Assembly (NCBI GenBank): GCA_963776935.1
Contig: CAVZOP010000012.1
Span: 124,001-188,000 of the forward strand
Source: JALOLG01 sp963776935
Lineage (GTDB): Bacteria; Actinomycetota; Acidimicrobiia; Acidimicrobiales; Ilumatobacteraceae
Length of the DNA stretch: 64,000 bases
Direction: 5' to 3'
Both the position numbers and the translations under genes were made by a program. Below the pieces are notes generated by a model. It saw only the letters and a list, made by a program, of their open reading frames with translations. It was not told where the DNA came from and searched no databases. Below, piece after piece: positions 53,317 to 61,842 of the stretch. How positions within the stretch are numbered: position 1 is the stretch's first letter; the number at the start of each line of letters is the position of its first letter.

Positions 53317-54042
53317 ATGCCCGGCGTGCTGGAGACGTGGACGGTGCGGGCGCGCAACTTGGCGGAGCACGCCGACAACCGGATCCACACCGACGCCGGC
53401 GCCCGCGCGGCGGGGTTCCCCGGCGCACTCGTCGCCGGAGTGACGACGTACGCCTACCTCACGCACCCGATCGTCGCCGCGTGGGGCCTCGACTGGGTCG
53501 CCAACGGCGGTGGCGAGGTGCGCTTCGACGCGCCGGTCTTCGACAACGACGACGTGACGTGCACGCCGGTCGTCGACGGCGACGCCGTTGTCGTCACCGC
53601 CCGGTCCGGTGACGAGGACGTGGCGCGGGCGACGCTGCGCGCGAGTGCCAGCGGTGGACCGGTTCCCGCTGTCCACGATGGGACCCCGTTGACGTCGCGG
53701 CGAGTGCAGTTGGGCGATCGCTGGGGCGCCGACTACGGCGAGCGGGTCGGCGACGACCTCGACGTGTACCGAAACGAGAGTGTCGTCCATCCCGCGGTGT
53801 GGCCGGCGTTGGCGAACCACATCGTCGGTGCCGACCTGGTGCGCGGCCCGTGGATCCACCTGCGCTCCATCGTCCGGCACCACGGGTTGGCACCCGCGAC
53901 CGCGGTTGCCGACGTGCACGCCGTCGTCGTCGATCGGTTCCAGCGTCGCAGCGGCGAGCGGGCAATCGTCGACGTGCTGATCGAGGTCGAGGGCCGTCCG
54001 GTGGCCTCCCTCGAGCACGAGGCGATCATCGCTTTGCCCTGA
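53317..54042 (+). CDS. MaoC-like hotdog-fold protein
   Basis: 241 aa. The first half carries a MaoC/hotdog signature (NRIHTDAGARAAGFPGALVA, GVTTYAYLTHPIV, EVRFDAPVFDNDDVTCTPVV), close to R-specific enoyl-CoA hydratase motifs with IH and D in place. The second half could be a second, degenerate hotdog unit (VYRNESVVHPAVWPALANHI; AIVDVLIEVEGRPVASLEH). It may be a hydratase or thioesterase of acyl-CoA metabolism. It starts at the ATG at 53317; a TTG or GTG start is possible. It stands alone. Confidence 0.7.
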   Translation: MPGVLETWTVRARNLAEHADNRIHTDAGARAAGFPGALVAGVTTYAYLTHPIVAAWGLDWVANGGGEVRFDAPVFDNDDVTCTPVVDGDAVVVTARSGDEDVARATLRASASGGPVPAVHDGTPLTSRRVQLGDRWGADYGERVGDDLDVYRNESVVHPAVWPALANHIVGADLVRGPWIHLRSIVRHHGLAPATAVADVHAVVVDRFQRRSGERAIVDVLIEVEGRPVASLEHEAIIALP

Positions 54043-54121
54043 TCAGCGCACGTGCGCGCACCCCCTCGCCATGATCGGCCGTGTCAGAACTACTCGAACA
54101 TGCGGACCATGGAGGTGGATC

Positions 54122-54523
54122 ATGAAAGTGCTGGTGGCAACGAAGGAGTCCCAGGGTGAGCTGCCCGGCGACTACTCGTGGACGGTCGAGGGCGAGCTGG
54201 TGACAGCCGTCGTCTGCGAGTGCAGTTCACCGAAGCGATGTGGCTGCGGCCGTGGGTTTCCGGGGCTGGCGAGCGCGCGAGCCACGACCACGGCGATGAT
54301 CGTCGACCGTCCCGAGCTCGACCGTGACGAACTGTGGGACGTGCTCTACGACGCGATCGACCGGCAGGGTTGGATGGCGCACCTCGATCCCGACGAGGCC
54401 GAGGAGCTCGTCGACGAGCACCTGGCGTGCATCGAGATCGTCTGCGACAGCTACCCGGTCGGCACCATCGTCGGCCGCTGGGGCACCAAGATCTGGTCCC
54501 GCTCCATGTCAGCCGCCGCCTGA
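54122..54523 (+). CDS. DUF7715-like hypothetical protein
   Basis: 133 aa, GGAGG just before the ATG at 54122. It starts MKVLVATKESQGELPGDYSW, with a Cys-rich patch VVCECSSPKRCGCGRGFPGL, then RATTTAMIVDRPELDRDELW and CDSYPVGTIVGRWGTKIWSR. This order matches a small actinobacterial family (DUF7715) from memory; its function is unknown. The clustered cysteines may bind a metal. It has no operon partner. Confidence 0.65.
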   Translation: MKVLVATKESQGELPGDYSWTVEGELVTAVVCECSSPKRCGCGRGFPGLASARATTTAMIVDRPELDRDELWDVLYDAIDRQGWMAHLDPDEAEELVDEHLACIEIVCDSYPVGTIVGRWGTKIWSRSMSAAA

Positions 54524-54577
54524 CGGCGCGCCAGTCAATCGGCCCGCGACTCGATCCCTCGGCGTACGGTATGACCG

Positions 54578-54712
54578 ATGGATGAGCCGGATGTATAGGA
54601 CCTCTTGGCGGCCGATCGCGAACTTGTAGCGGCCTATCGTCGCCAACCGCCTGATTCGGAACCGGTCCGATCTGCGGCTGCACTCGCCGCTCGCACGTCG
54701 CTACCCTGGTAG
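54578..54712 (+). pseudogene. Small frame with internal TAG stop
   Basis: ATG GAT GAG CCG GAT GTA is followed by TAG and then an open, protein-like stretch in the same frame: DLLAADRELVAAYRRQPPDS, then EPVRSAAALAARTSLPW and a stop. It could be a small protein gene inactivated by an amber codon, the head of a lost gene, or chance. It occupies most of the 190-bp gap (54524-54713), where nothing else was seen. Confidence 0.3.
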
Positions 54713-54713
54713 T

Positions 54714-56099
54714 TCAGGCGTCCCAGCTGGTGCGGGTCGGGGGCATGTGGCTGGCGCCTGTCGGTTCGGGGACGACGCCGAGAACTTGGTGGATGGCGAT
54801 GCGGTTGTCGTCGAAGCTGTTGATCGAACCCGACATGTACAGCAGCCACACGCGCGCCCGGCCCTGACCGACCAGCTCTACGGCCCGATCCCAGTTGTCC
54901 TCCAGGTTGGCCACCCACTGACGCAACGTCTTGGCGTAGTGCTCGCGCAGGCTCTCGACGTCGCGCACCTCGAACCCGGCCCGCTCCATCGAGAGCACCG
55001 TGTTGCCGACGTCGAGCAGCTCGCCGTCGGGGAACACGTAGCGGTACACGAAGCCGCGCCGTCGCAGCCGCGACCCGCCGACCGCCGAGATGGCGTGGTT
55101 GAGCATCCGCCCGCCGGGGCGGAGCAGCGACCGCAGGATCTCGAAGTAGTCGTCCATCCGTCGTTCGCCGACGTGCTCGGCCATGCCGACCGACGAGATC
55201 GCGTCGAACGGACCGTCGGCGATCCGCCGGTAGTCCTGGATCCGGATCTCCACCCGATCGGACACGCCGGCGGCCTCGACCCGTCGCCGCGCCTCGGCTG
55301 CCTGCTCGTTGCTGATCGTGACGCCGACGACCGATGCGCCGTGCTCGGTGGCGGCGTGGATCGCCATCGAGCCCCAACCGCACCCCACGTCGAGCAGCCG
55401 GGCGCCGGGGCGTTCGTGCAGGCCGAGCTTGCGGCAGATCAACTCGTGCTTGGCCGTCTGGGCGTCCTCGAGCGACCTGTCGGGCTCGACGAACCGGGCG
55501 CACGAGTACGTCATCGACGGCCCGAGCACGAGCGCGTAGAACTCGTTGCCGACGTCGTAGTGGTGGCTGACGGCCACCTTGTCGCGCCGCATCGAGTGCC
55601 GCCGGCCGCGCGGCACGATCTCCTCCGGTGGCGGAGGCAGCGGCTTGCCGAGGGCGCCGAGCGATCGCAGCGCGGTCACCGCTTTCGGGCCGACGACGAG
55701 TCCGGTCTTGATCTCCGCGGTCGTCGGGGCCTCATCGGGTTCGGCCGGAAGCGACGCCTGGAACGCTCGCAGCACCTCCCCGATCGGACCGACCACGTCG
55801 AGGTCGCCGGCGATGTAGGCGCGCGCGAACCCGAGCTCCCCGGGAGCCCACATGATTCGTCGCAACGCCTCTGGCGTGTTGAAGATGAGTTGGCCCGGAC
55901 CATCGGGCGGACCGATCGTGCTGCCGTCCCAGAACACGAGCTGCACGGTCGGTGAACCCTGGAACGCGGCCTCGATCATGGGCGCCGCGAATTCGGCCGC
56001 GGTCGGGCCCCCCGCATTCGTACCGGGTCCTTTCGTGATCGTGTCCAACTCGGCCGCCGTCCGAAGCCCGAGCGCTGACTCTCGAACATCTGTGGTCAT
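54714..56099 (-). CDS. Cyclopropane-fatty-acid-synthase-like methyltransferase
   Basis: 461 aa. The N-terminal part (about 1-150) is an SCP2-like/CFAS leader (VQLVFWDGSTIGPPDGPGQL; GFARAYIAGDLDVVGPIGEV); the catalytic part has HHYDVGNEFYALVLGPSMTY, SCARF, then LLDVGCGWGSMAIHAATEHG and VGVTISNEQAAEA. These are the CFA/mycolic-acid methyltransferase signatures. It adds methylene or methyl groups to unsaturated lipid chains using SAM. GGAGG lies before the ATG at 56099. The C-terminal SGSINSFDDNRIAIHQVLGV is also typical. Confidence 0.92.
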   Translation of the reverse strand: MTTDVRESALGLRTAAELDTITKGPGTNAGGPTAAEFAAPMIEAAFQGSPTVQLVFWDGSTIGPPDGPGQLIFNTPEALRRIMWAPGELGFARAYIAGDLDVVGPIGEVLRAFQASLPAEPDEAPTTAEIKTGLVVGPKAVTALRSLGALGKPLPPPPEEIVPRGRRHSMRRDKVAVSHHYDVGNEFYALVLGPSMTYSCARFVEPDRSLEDAQTAKHELICRKLGLHERPGARLLDVGCGWGSMAIHAATEHGASVVGVTISNEQAAEARRRVEAAGVSDRVEIRIQDYRRIADGPFDAISSVGMAEHVGERRMDDYFEILRSLLRPGGRMLNHAISAVGGSRLRRRGFVYRYVFPDGELLDVGNTVLSMERAGFEVRDVESLREHYAKTLRQWVANLEDNWDRAVELVGQGRARVWLLYMSGSINSFDDNRIAIHQVLGVVPEPTGASHMPPTRTSWDA

Positions 56100-56172
56100 G
56101 ACACCTCCGTGACACGGAGATACTGCCCCAATATCGGTGTCATCGGCGACTGGGACCGGCAGAAGCCTCGAT

Positions 56173-56502
56173 TCACGACTGATTCGGACCCCCACCGACC
56201 TGGCGATCGATCCATTCGAGGTACCGGCGGGTGCCGGTGATCGCCACCATCGTGACCGCCGGCAGCTCGTACGAGTGGAGCTCGTCCACCACACGGGCGA
56301 CGTCGGCGAAGCGGTCGGCCCGGGTCTTCACGAGCAGCAGGACCTCGCGGTCGTCGTGGATCGCGCCGTCCCATTCGTAGACGCTTCCGATCGGAATGCT
56401 CTGCACGCAGGCCGCCAGCCGGTTCTCGACCAGGCGGTGGCCGATGGTGCTCGCCTCGTCGTCCGACCCACACGTGATCTGGATCTCGCCGTGCTCACTC
56501 AT
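56173..56502 (-). CDS. cutA: CutA-family divalent-cation protein
   Basis: 109 aa. The CutA pattern is complete: IQITCGSDDEASTIGHRLVE, NRLAACVQSIPIGSVYEWDG, EVLLLVKTRADRFADVARVV and HSYELPAVTMVAITGTRRYL. CutA is a trimeric, ferredoxin-like signalling or metal-tolerance protein whose exact role is disputed. It follows a methyltransferase gene on the same strand by 32 bases. Confidence 0.95.
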   Translation of the reverse strand: MSEHGEIQITCGSDDEASTIGHRLVENRLAACVQSIPIGSVYEWDGAIHDDREVLLLVKTRADRFADVARVVDELHSYELPAVTMVAITGTRRYLEWIDRQVGGGPNQS

Positions 56503-56534
56503 CGGCCAATCGTCGCGCGCCGCGGGGCGATCGC

Positions 56535-57116
56535 TCACTGGCCGGCAGGCGCACGGTGGACGCTGACGGCGTAGTCGCCGCCCGCCGTCCATGGAGCGCC
56601 CTCCCAGGTGCTGAAGCGGTCGACGCGTTCGAGCCCGACGGCGCCAGCGGCGTCGTCATACGCGTCGACCCCGAACGCCCGGCCGAGCTGGAACCCGGCG
56701 ATCAGGTGTCCCCCGGGCACGACGTGGCGGGCCATGTTGGCCACGACGGCCGCCTCGGCGCCCGGCTCGACGAAGATCATCACGTTGCCCGCCATCACGA
56801 CGACGTCGAACTGGCGACCGACGTCGACCGTCGCCAGGTCGGCCTCGATCCACTCGAGCTCCGGTGCCTTCACCCGGGCCGGGCCGATCATCGCCGGGTC
56901 GAGGTCGACGCCCACCACGTCGATCCCGCGTGCCGCCAACTCGATCGCCACCCGACCCGTGCCGCAGCCGGCGTCGAGCACGGAGGCCGGCTCGAATCGG
57001 CAGACGAAGTCGGCCTCGCCGTGGATCGACTCGCCTGCCGCGGCGAGGGCGCGCCACGTCGCGTCGTAGTCGTCGCCGGTGGCGAACCCTCCGTCGGACT
57101 GCCAACGCGACCCCAC
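56535..57116 (-). CDS. SAM-dependent methyltransferase (small)
   Basis: 193 aa from the GTG at 57116. SAM motif SVLDAGCGTGRVAIELAARG, then VVGVDLDPAM, LEWIEADLATVDVGRQFDVV and VPGGHLIAGFQLGR: a Methyltransf_25-type fold without an extra domain. The longer frame to 57236 overlaps the divergent DUF1269 gene, so I use the nearer start. It is probably cotranscribed with cutA. The substrate is unknown. Confidence 0.87.
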   Translation of the reverse strand: MGSRWQSDGGFATGDDYDATWRALAAAGESIHGEADFVCRFEPASVLDAGCGTGRVAIELAARGIDVVGVDLDPAMIGPARVKAPELEWIEADLATVDVGRQFDVVVMAGNVMIFVEPGAEAAVVANMARHVVPGGHLIAGFQLGRAFGVDAYDDAAGAVGLERVDRFSTWEGAPWTAGGDYAVSVHRAPAGQ

Positions 57117-57196
57117 AGCGCGAACGTAGTGCGGTGTGACCCGGCCGACATCGAGGTCGGTGCGCGGAACGCTCGAGGATTTGGCATCCTGGAACG

Positions 57197-57784
57197 GTGA
57201 CGGACATCTCCAACTCCTTCGAAGGCGACGACCCACTGACGATCATCGGGATCTCCTTCGATGACGTCTTCCGCTCCCAGGAGTTCCTCACGGCGGCGAC
57301 CCGCATGAGTGCCAATGGCGACTTGCGGCTGAAGGACGCCGTGATCGTGACCAAGAAGGACGATGGCAGCACGGTGGTCCGCGAGACCGTCGACCTGCAG
57401 ACCGGGCGCACGGCGCTGTCGGGTGCGGTGTGGACCGGGCTGCTCGGGTTGCTCGTCGGTGGACCGGTCGGATGGCTCGCCGGGCTCGGCATCGGCGCCG
57501 CGTCGGGCGCGATCACCGCCAAGGTCGTCGACCTCGGCGTGCCCGACGAGTGGGTCGAGTGGTTCCGGGAGGCCGTCGCCCCGGGGACGTTCACCGTCGT
57601 CGTGTTGGCCGAGGACGTCGACGTCGAGGCGCTGATCGCCGAGGCGATGCGATTCAAGGGCCATCTGGTGCACGCCAACATGGCGCCCGACGCGATCATC
57701 CGCCTCGAGCACACGCTCGGTGACGCGACCCACAATCCGGCTCCACTCCCGGGTGATAACTGGGCTCCACCCGAGCCCGAGTGA
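57197..57784 (+). CDS. DUF1269 membrane protein
   Basis: 195 aa from the GTG at 57197. The central hydrophobic glycine-rich stretch GAVWTGLLGLLVGGPVGWLA, GLGIGAASGAITAKVVDLGV and the flanking DLRLKDAVIVTKKDDGS and VPDEWVEWFREAVAPGTFTV are typical of DUF1269, a small family with a membrane-inserting hairpin and unknown role. It is divergent from the methyltransferase gene and ends 12 bases before the SufR-like gene, tail to tail. Confidence 0.87.
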   Translation: MTDISNSFEGDDPLTIIGISFDDVFRSQEFLTAATRMSANGDLRLKDAVIVTKKDDGSTVVRETVDLQTGRTALSGAVWTGLLGLLVGGPVGWLAGLGIGAASGAITAKVVDLGVPDEWVEWFREAVAPGTFTVVVLAEDVDVEALIAEAMRFKGHLVHANMAPDAIIRLEHTLGDATHNPAPLPGDNWAPPEPE

Positions 57785-57796
57785 GCGTGCGCTCGT

Positions 57797-58498
57797 CTAC
57801 GCGGCGCGGATCTCGTAGGCGCAGTGGCGGTCGCCGGCGACCATGTGCTGAGTGCGTTCGACGACGGCGCCGGGCAGGACGGTCCGGATGAACTCGAGCT
57901 CGCTCGTGCAGGCCTGCCCGTAGCGTCGGGCGACGGCGGCGATGGCACAGTTGTGCTCGACGATGCGGAAGCGGTTCGACCCGATCGGTTCGGCGGTCGC
58001 GATGTAGCCGTCCTCGTCGAGGATCTGGGCGAGCTCGACGACCTTGGCCTTCAACGAGCGCTTGGGTGCGAGGCGTCGCTCGGCGTTGGCGATCCGGACG
58101 TCGCGACGGCGGGCGAACAGCCGGTCGACGGTCGTGCGGTCCTCGTCGTCGAGGTACCCGAGCAGCTCGTTCGTGAGCGCGCCATACGCCTTGGGGAACA
58201 GTGCGTCGGCGAGCTCGGTGACCGCGTACGACAACTGGGGACGACCGCGCCGGTCGGGGCGGTGCAGCTCCTCGGTGCGCACGAGGCCGTGGTCCGTGAG
58301 CGAGGTGAGGTGCTGGCGGGCGCCGCTCACCGTCATGTCGAGCGACGCCGCGATGTCGTCGACGGTGGCGTCGCCGATCCGGCGCACCGCGTACAGGACC
58401 GCTCGACGTCCGGCCGGCAGTGGCGGCGGCACCGACACACCGCCGGCCGCCGACCCGCTCGTGGCCGCCGGGCCGGCCGTCGCCTTCATCGCCGTCAT
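57797..58498 (-). CDS. SufR-like winged-helix regulator with iron-sulfur-type cysteines
   Basis: 233 aa. An ArsR/DeoR-like head (LPAGRRAVLYAVRRIGDATV, MTVSGARQHLTSLTDHGLVR) is followed by a C-terminal domain with C-X12-C (HNCAIAAVARRYGQACTSEL) and a later HCAYEI. That is the cysteine spacing of SufR-type [4Fe-4S] repressors. It overlaps the QueA-like stop by 4 bases and so is the last gene of the SDR-QueA-like-regulator operon, which it probably controls. The stop is at 57797. SufR normally acts on suf genes; none are here. Confidence 0.8.
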   Translation of the reverse strand: MTAMKATAGPAATSGSAAGGVSVPPPLPAGRRAVLYAVRRIGDATVDDIAASLDMTVSGARQHLTSLTDHGLVRTEELHRPDRRGRPQLSYAVTELADALFPKAYGALTNELLGYLDDEDRTTVDRLFARRRDVRIANAERRLAPKRSLKAKVVELAQILDEDGYIATAEPIGSNRFRIVEHNCAIAAVARRYGQACTSELEFIRTVLPGAVVERTQHMVAGDRHCAYEIRAA

Positions 58499-59628
58499 CG
58501 ATCCCCAGCGTAGGGAAGCAGCAGATGGCTGTCGCCGAACTCGTGCCACAGGTAGCCGGCGTCCCAGGCCGCCCGGTAGGCCCGGATGAGTGCGGTGCGC
58601 CCGGCGACCGCCTCCAGCATCGCCAGGTGGGTGGCCGCCGGTTCGTGCCAGCCCGACACCAGGCCGTCGACGGCTCGCACGCCCGTCGCCGGTGTGATCA
58701 CGGCGTCGGTCCACCCGGCCGCCGGATGCAGCGTGCCGTTCGAGTCGGCCGCCGACTCGAGCGCCCGGACGACGGTGGTACCGACGGCGATCACGTGTCC
58801 CCCGGACAGCCGCGTGGCGTTGACCGCGGCTGCGGTGGCGGGCGGGACGGCGAAGCGTTCGGCATACGGCAACTCGTGACCTTCGAGCGACGACACGCCG
58901 GTGTGGAGGGTGATCGTGGCGATCCCGATGCCGCGGCGGATCAAGCGCGTGGTGAGGTCGGCCGTGAACGGCCGCGCCACGCTCGGCATCTCGGCGCTCC
59001 CCGGTTGATCGGCGAACACGGTCTGGTAGCTGCCGATCGGCCAGTCGCGATCGACGTACGAGTAGCGGATCGGCCGGCCGACGGCGACGAGCACGGCCAG
59101 CAGGTCGACGTCGTCGTCGATCGTCGCCAGCCACAGCCGCTGCGACCCGGACGCCGGATGGAGCAGCGCCACCGTGGTGCCGTCGACCAATCGGGCGACG
59201 GTCGGCCGCGCCGGCAGCTGGAGCGGCGACGTCGCACCTCCCGGCAGTGGCCGGCGTGGCTCGACCATCCACAACCCACCCGGGAGCTGGGTCGATACGT
59301 GGACGACGATCCGTGTTCCGTCCGGCAGGGCCGCGTCGACGGCGGCGGGCATCGTGGCCGACGTGTTGACCACGACCAGGTCGCCGGCGGTGAGGTGATC
59401 GGCGAGGTCGTGGAACCTGGCGTGGATCGGTTCGTCGTCGCCGCGAGAGACCATCAGCCGCACCGCATCCCGGGCGAGACCGCGTGCCTCGGCCGGCGCT
59501 GTCGCGATGTGGGCGTCGTCCAACTCGAAGTCGAGCGGCAGGCGGGACGGCAGTTCGGGGTGGGTGGCGGGACGGATCTGTCCGACCGGAGCAGTGTGGT
59601 CGACCGGCTGGATCGTCGCCGCCGTCAT
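58495..59628 (-). CDS. QueA-like S-adenosylmethionine:tRNA ribosyltransferase-isomerase
   Basis: 377 aa. Family motifs: LPLDFELDDAHIATAPAEAR, DLADHLTAGDLVVVNTSATM, IGSYQTVFADQPGSAEMPSV, ARPFTADLTTRLIRRGIGIA, TLHTGVSSLEGHELPYAERF and VGTTVVRALESAA. QueA makes epoxyqueuosine in tRNA, but no tgt or other queuosine gene is in view and the neighbours are an SDR and a SufR-like repressor. It may therefore be a QueA paralogue with another SAM-derived product, or work with a distant pathway. Start and stop overlap the neighbours (ATGA at both ends). Confidence 0.88.
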   Translation of the reverse strand: MTAATIQPVDHTAPVGQIRPATHPELPSRLPLDFELDDAHIATAPAEARGLARDAVRLMVSRGDDEPIHARFHDLADHLTAGDLVVVNTSATMPAAVDAALPDGTRIVVHVSTQLPGGLWMVEPRRPLPGGATSPLQLPARPTVARLVDGTTVALLHPASGSQRLWLATIDDDVDLLAVLVAVGRPIRYSYVDRDWPIGSYQTVFADQPGSAEMPSVARPFTADLTTRLIRRGIGIATITLHTGVSSLEGHELPYAERFAVPPATAAAVNATRLSGGHVIAVGTTVVRALESAADSNGTLHPAAGWTDAVITPATGVRAVDGLVSGWHEPAATHLAMLEAVAGRTALIRAYRAAWDAGYLWHEFGDSHLLLPYAGDR

Positions 59629-60326
59629 GGCGACACCTGCTCGGCCGCGATCTGCTTGGCGACGTAACGGCCGCTCGGTTGCTCGCCATTGATCAGGGAC
59701 AGCAGCCCCGGAACGCTCGCCTCCGGTTCGGGTCGATCGCCGATGTCCTCGTCGGGGAAGGCCGCCTGATGCATCTCGGTCCGCATGTCGCCGGGATCGA
59801 CGGTCAGCACCCGCCACTCGGGATGCTCGACGGCCAACACTCGGCCGGCGTGCTCGAGCGCCGCCTTGCTCGCCCCGTACCCGCCCCATGTCGGGTACGC
59901 CTCCGCCGCCGCGTCGCTGGTGATGTTGACGATCGTCGCCCCCGGCGTCAGCGAGTCGGCCAGGAGCTGGACGAGGGCGATCGGCGCGACGACGTTCACG
60001 TCGAGTGTCCGGCGCAGCACGTCGGGGTCGATGGCGTCGAGCTCCGGCAGCGGGCTCGCTCCGAGCGTGCTGGCGTTGTTGACGACGAGGCGGACCGACC
60101 CGAGCAGGCGGGCCGCGGTTGCGAGCTGCAGGCGATGGTCGGGATCGGTGATGTCGCCGGCGATCGCCGCCACCCGTGTCAGGTCGCGGAGCTCGTCGGC
60201 GGCGACCGCGAGGCGGTCGGGCCGGCGGGCATCGATGGCGAGGGCCCACCCTTCGGCTGCCAACCGGCGAGCGAGGGCGAGACCGAGACCTTGCGAAGCG
60301 CCGGTGATGACTGCGGTGCGTTCCAT
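59625..60326 (-). CDS. Short-chain dehydrogenase/reductase, first gene of the QueA-like operon
   Basis: 233 aa. TGASQGLG at residues 9-16, NNAS motif, NITSDAA with the catalytic Ser, and YGASKAALEH (Tyr/Lys). It is a typical soluble SDR; the substrate is unknown. GGAGGAG lies before the ATG at 60326, the strongest ribosome-binding site of the operon. The stop overlaps the QueA-like start. The gap upstream is unusually AT-rich. Confidence 0.92.
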   Translation of the reverse strand: MERTAVITGASQGLGLALARRLAAEGWALAIDARRPDRLAVAADELRDLTRVAAIAGDITDPDHRLQLATAARLLGSVRLVVNNASTLGASPLPELDAIDPDVLRRTLDVNVVAPIALVQLLADSLTPGATIVNITSDAAAEAYPTWGGYGASKAALEHAGRVLAVEHPEWRVLTVDPGDMRTEMHQAAFPDEDIGDRPEPEASVPGLLSLINGEQPSGRYVAKQIAAEQVSP

Positions 60327-60375
60327 GATTCTCCTCCGTTCGAGGTGAACTATAGAACCAGTATTATCTGTTTTT
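60327..60375 (-). promoter_or_regulatory. AT-rich promoter region of the SDR-QueA-like operon
   Basis: In a very GC-rich genome this stretch stands out: on the minus strand it reads ACAGATAATACTGG, then TTCTATAGTTCACC, about 20-45 bases before the SDR start. TAATAC or TATAGT could be the -10. GTTCTATAGTTC contains the central palindrome CTATAG. It is the natural place for a SufR-like repressor to bind, but no site can be named with certainty. Confidence 0.35.
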
Positions 60376-60838
60376 ATTTCTTGTTCAAACAATCACGAGC
60401 GCATTCGATGTCGGCCAGCAAGGCGCTGAGCCCGGCGAGGAGCTCCCCGCTCGTCGGTCGCATCCACCGCACCACCTTCGTGTGAATCGGCGCGTCCGGC
60501 ACACGCGCCTGGAGTTGAGCGGTGCACTTCACCCAGCCCGTGAGGAGGGCGCGCACATCGTCAGGTGGGTCGTACGAATCGGTGAAACGACCGTCGGTAT
60601 CGGTCAGCAGCTCGATGCCGTACATGTCGTACACCGTGTTGACATCGCCGGCATCGTCACGGATGACGGCGTCAGCGACAACGGCTTCGAGGGCGACGGT
60701 GAGTTGCACGCCGACCGCGACCGGTGCGCCGTGGCGGTCGATGACCCGCCCGCCGATGACGAGTTTGGGACGGGTGACCAGCGGTGTCGTGGTCGTTTTC
60801 GGGTTGGTCGTCGTGGGGTTGGTCGTGAACTCGGCCAT
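60374..60838 (-). CDS. Hypothetical protein with Thr-rich start
   Basis: 154 aa from the ATG at 60838 (GGAGG upstream). After a short Thr/Pro/Asn-rich head comes LVIGGRVIDRHGAPVAVGVQ, then LLTDTDGRFTDSYDPPDDVR. This resembles the opening of carboxypeptidase-regulatory-like Ig folds (GxVxDxxGxPvxgVxV...TDxdGxF). The C-terminal half is helical (LLAGLSALLADIECARDCLN). There is no signal peptide. It probably binds another protein; I do not recognise a named family. Confidence 0.65.
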   Translation of the reverse strand: MAEFTTNPTTTNPKTTTTPLVTRPKLVIGGRVIDRHGAPVAVGVQLTVALEAVVADAVIRDDAGDVNTVYDMYGIELLTDTDGRFTDSYDPPDDVRALLTGWVKCTAQLQARVPDAPIHTKVVRWMRPTSGELLAGLSALLADIECARDCLNKK

Positions 60839-60941
60839 CGGAGGCCTCCTGGTTCGGGGGATCGTGATACCCACACGAGCCCCACCAACCCCGGCCGGAT
60901 ACGAGCGATTCGTCACTCGCCGCAGACGAGTGCATGTGAGA

Positions 60942-61787
60942 TCAGGGCACTTCGATCTCTGGCACGTCGTCGGGCGACGTCGAAAAGAGTGGGAGCAGCC
61001 ACGTCTCGGCGAGGTTGGTCAACGTGCCGTCGCGCTGGAAGCCGCGCAGCGCGGCGTCGATCTTCTCGAGGTTGACCGAGCCCTTCGGCAACGCGACCGA
61101 GTACTCGCCGCCGGTGACGAACTTGGCGGCGACGCCGAGACGATCGTCGTCGTGCGCCTGGATCAGCGCGCTGGACAGGTCGATCAACGCTGCGTCGACC
61201 GTCCCCGACGTGATCGCTTCGGCCGCGGCGACGTCGTCGGCAACGACCTGAACCGGCTCGGTGGGGCGGATCTCCTCGTCGAGGAAGGTCTGCTGGCGGG
61301 CGCCCTCGACCACCGTCCATCGCAGCGCCCTGGCGGCGTCGAGGTCGCGCAGCGTCTCACCCGCCATCATCAACACCCCGAAGTCCGATGCGTAGTACGG
61401 CAACGAGAAGTCGAGCACTTCCAGGCGCTCCTCGGTGATCTCGATCTGCGCCATGGCCATGTCGGCCCCGGCCAACTCACCGGCGACGAGGTCGGCGAAC
61501 GGGACGTCGACGATCTTCAGGTCGAGATCGAACTCATCGGCGAACGCCCTGGCGAGTCCCCATTCGTACCCACCGCCGACAATTGTCGCGTCGTCGCCCT
61601 CCCAGAAGCCCGGCGCCGGCAGTGTGGTGGCGACGGTGAGGGTGCCGGGGACCGTGGGCGCCACCTCCACGAGCACCTCGTCTTTCGGCGTGCCGCTGCA
61701 CGCGGTGACGGCCAGCGCAACGACGAGGCACGCCATGAGCACGTGGACCGGCGCGCGACGTGACCGATCACCGGGGGGTGCAACCAT
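60942..61787 (-). CDS. Amino-acid-type ABC transporter substrate-binding lipoprotein
   Basis: 281 aa. The lipoprotein signal ends LVVALAVTAC with the lipid Cys at 30. The mature part follows the SBP_bac_3 fold: YEWGLARAFADEFDLDLKIV, AQIEITEERLEVLDFSLPYY, VQVVADDVAAAEAITSGTVD and AALRGFQRDGTLTNLAETWL. It captures a polar amino acid or similar ligand outside the membrane. No permease or ATPase gene is beside it, so its transporter lies elsewhere or it is a sensor. An odd feature is the long basic stretch (RSRRAP) before the signal helix. Confidence 0.9.
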   Translation of the reverse strand: MVAPPGDRSRRAPVHVLMACLVVALAVTACSGTPKDEVLVEVAPTVPGTLTVATTLPAPGFWEGDDATIVGGGYEWGLARAFADEFDLDLKIVDVPFADLVAGELAGADMAMAQIEITEERLEVLDFSLPYYASDFGVLMMAGETLRDLDAARALRWTVVEGARQQTFLDEEIRPTEPVQVVADDVAAAEAITSGTVDAALIDLSSALIQAHDDDRLGVAAKFVTGGEYSVALPKGSVNLEKIDAALRGFQRDGTLTNLAETWLLPLFSTSPDDVPEIEVP

Positions 61788-61842
61788 TCACGCCAGTGTT
61801 CCACCTCGCCGGGGGTGCCGGTGCAGCCAATGGTGTGCGCGC

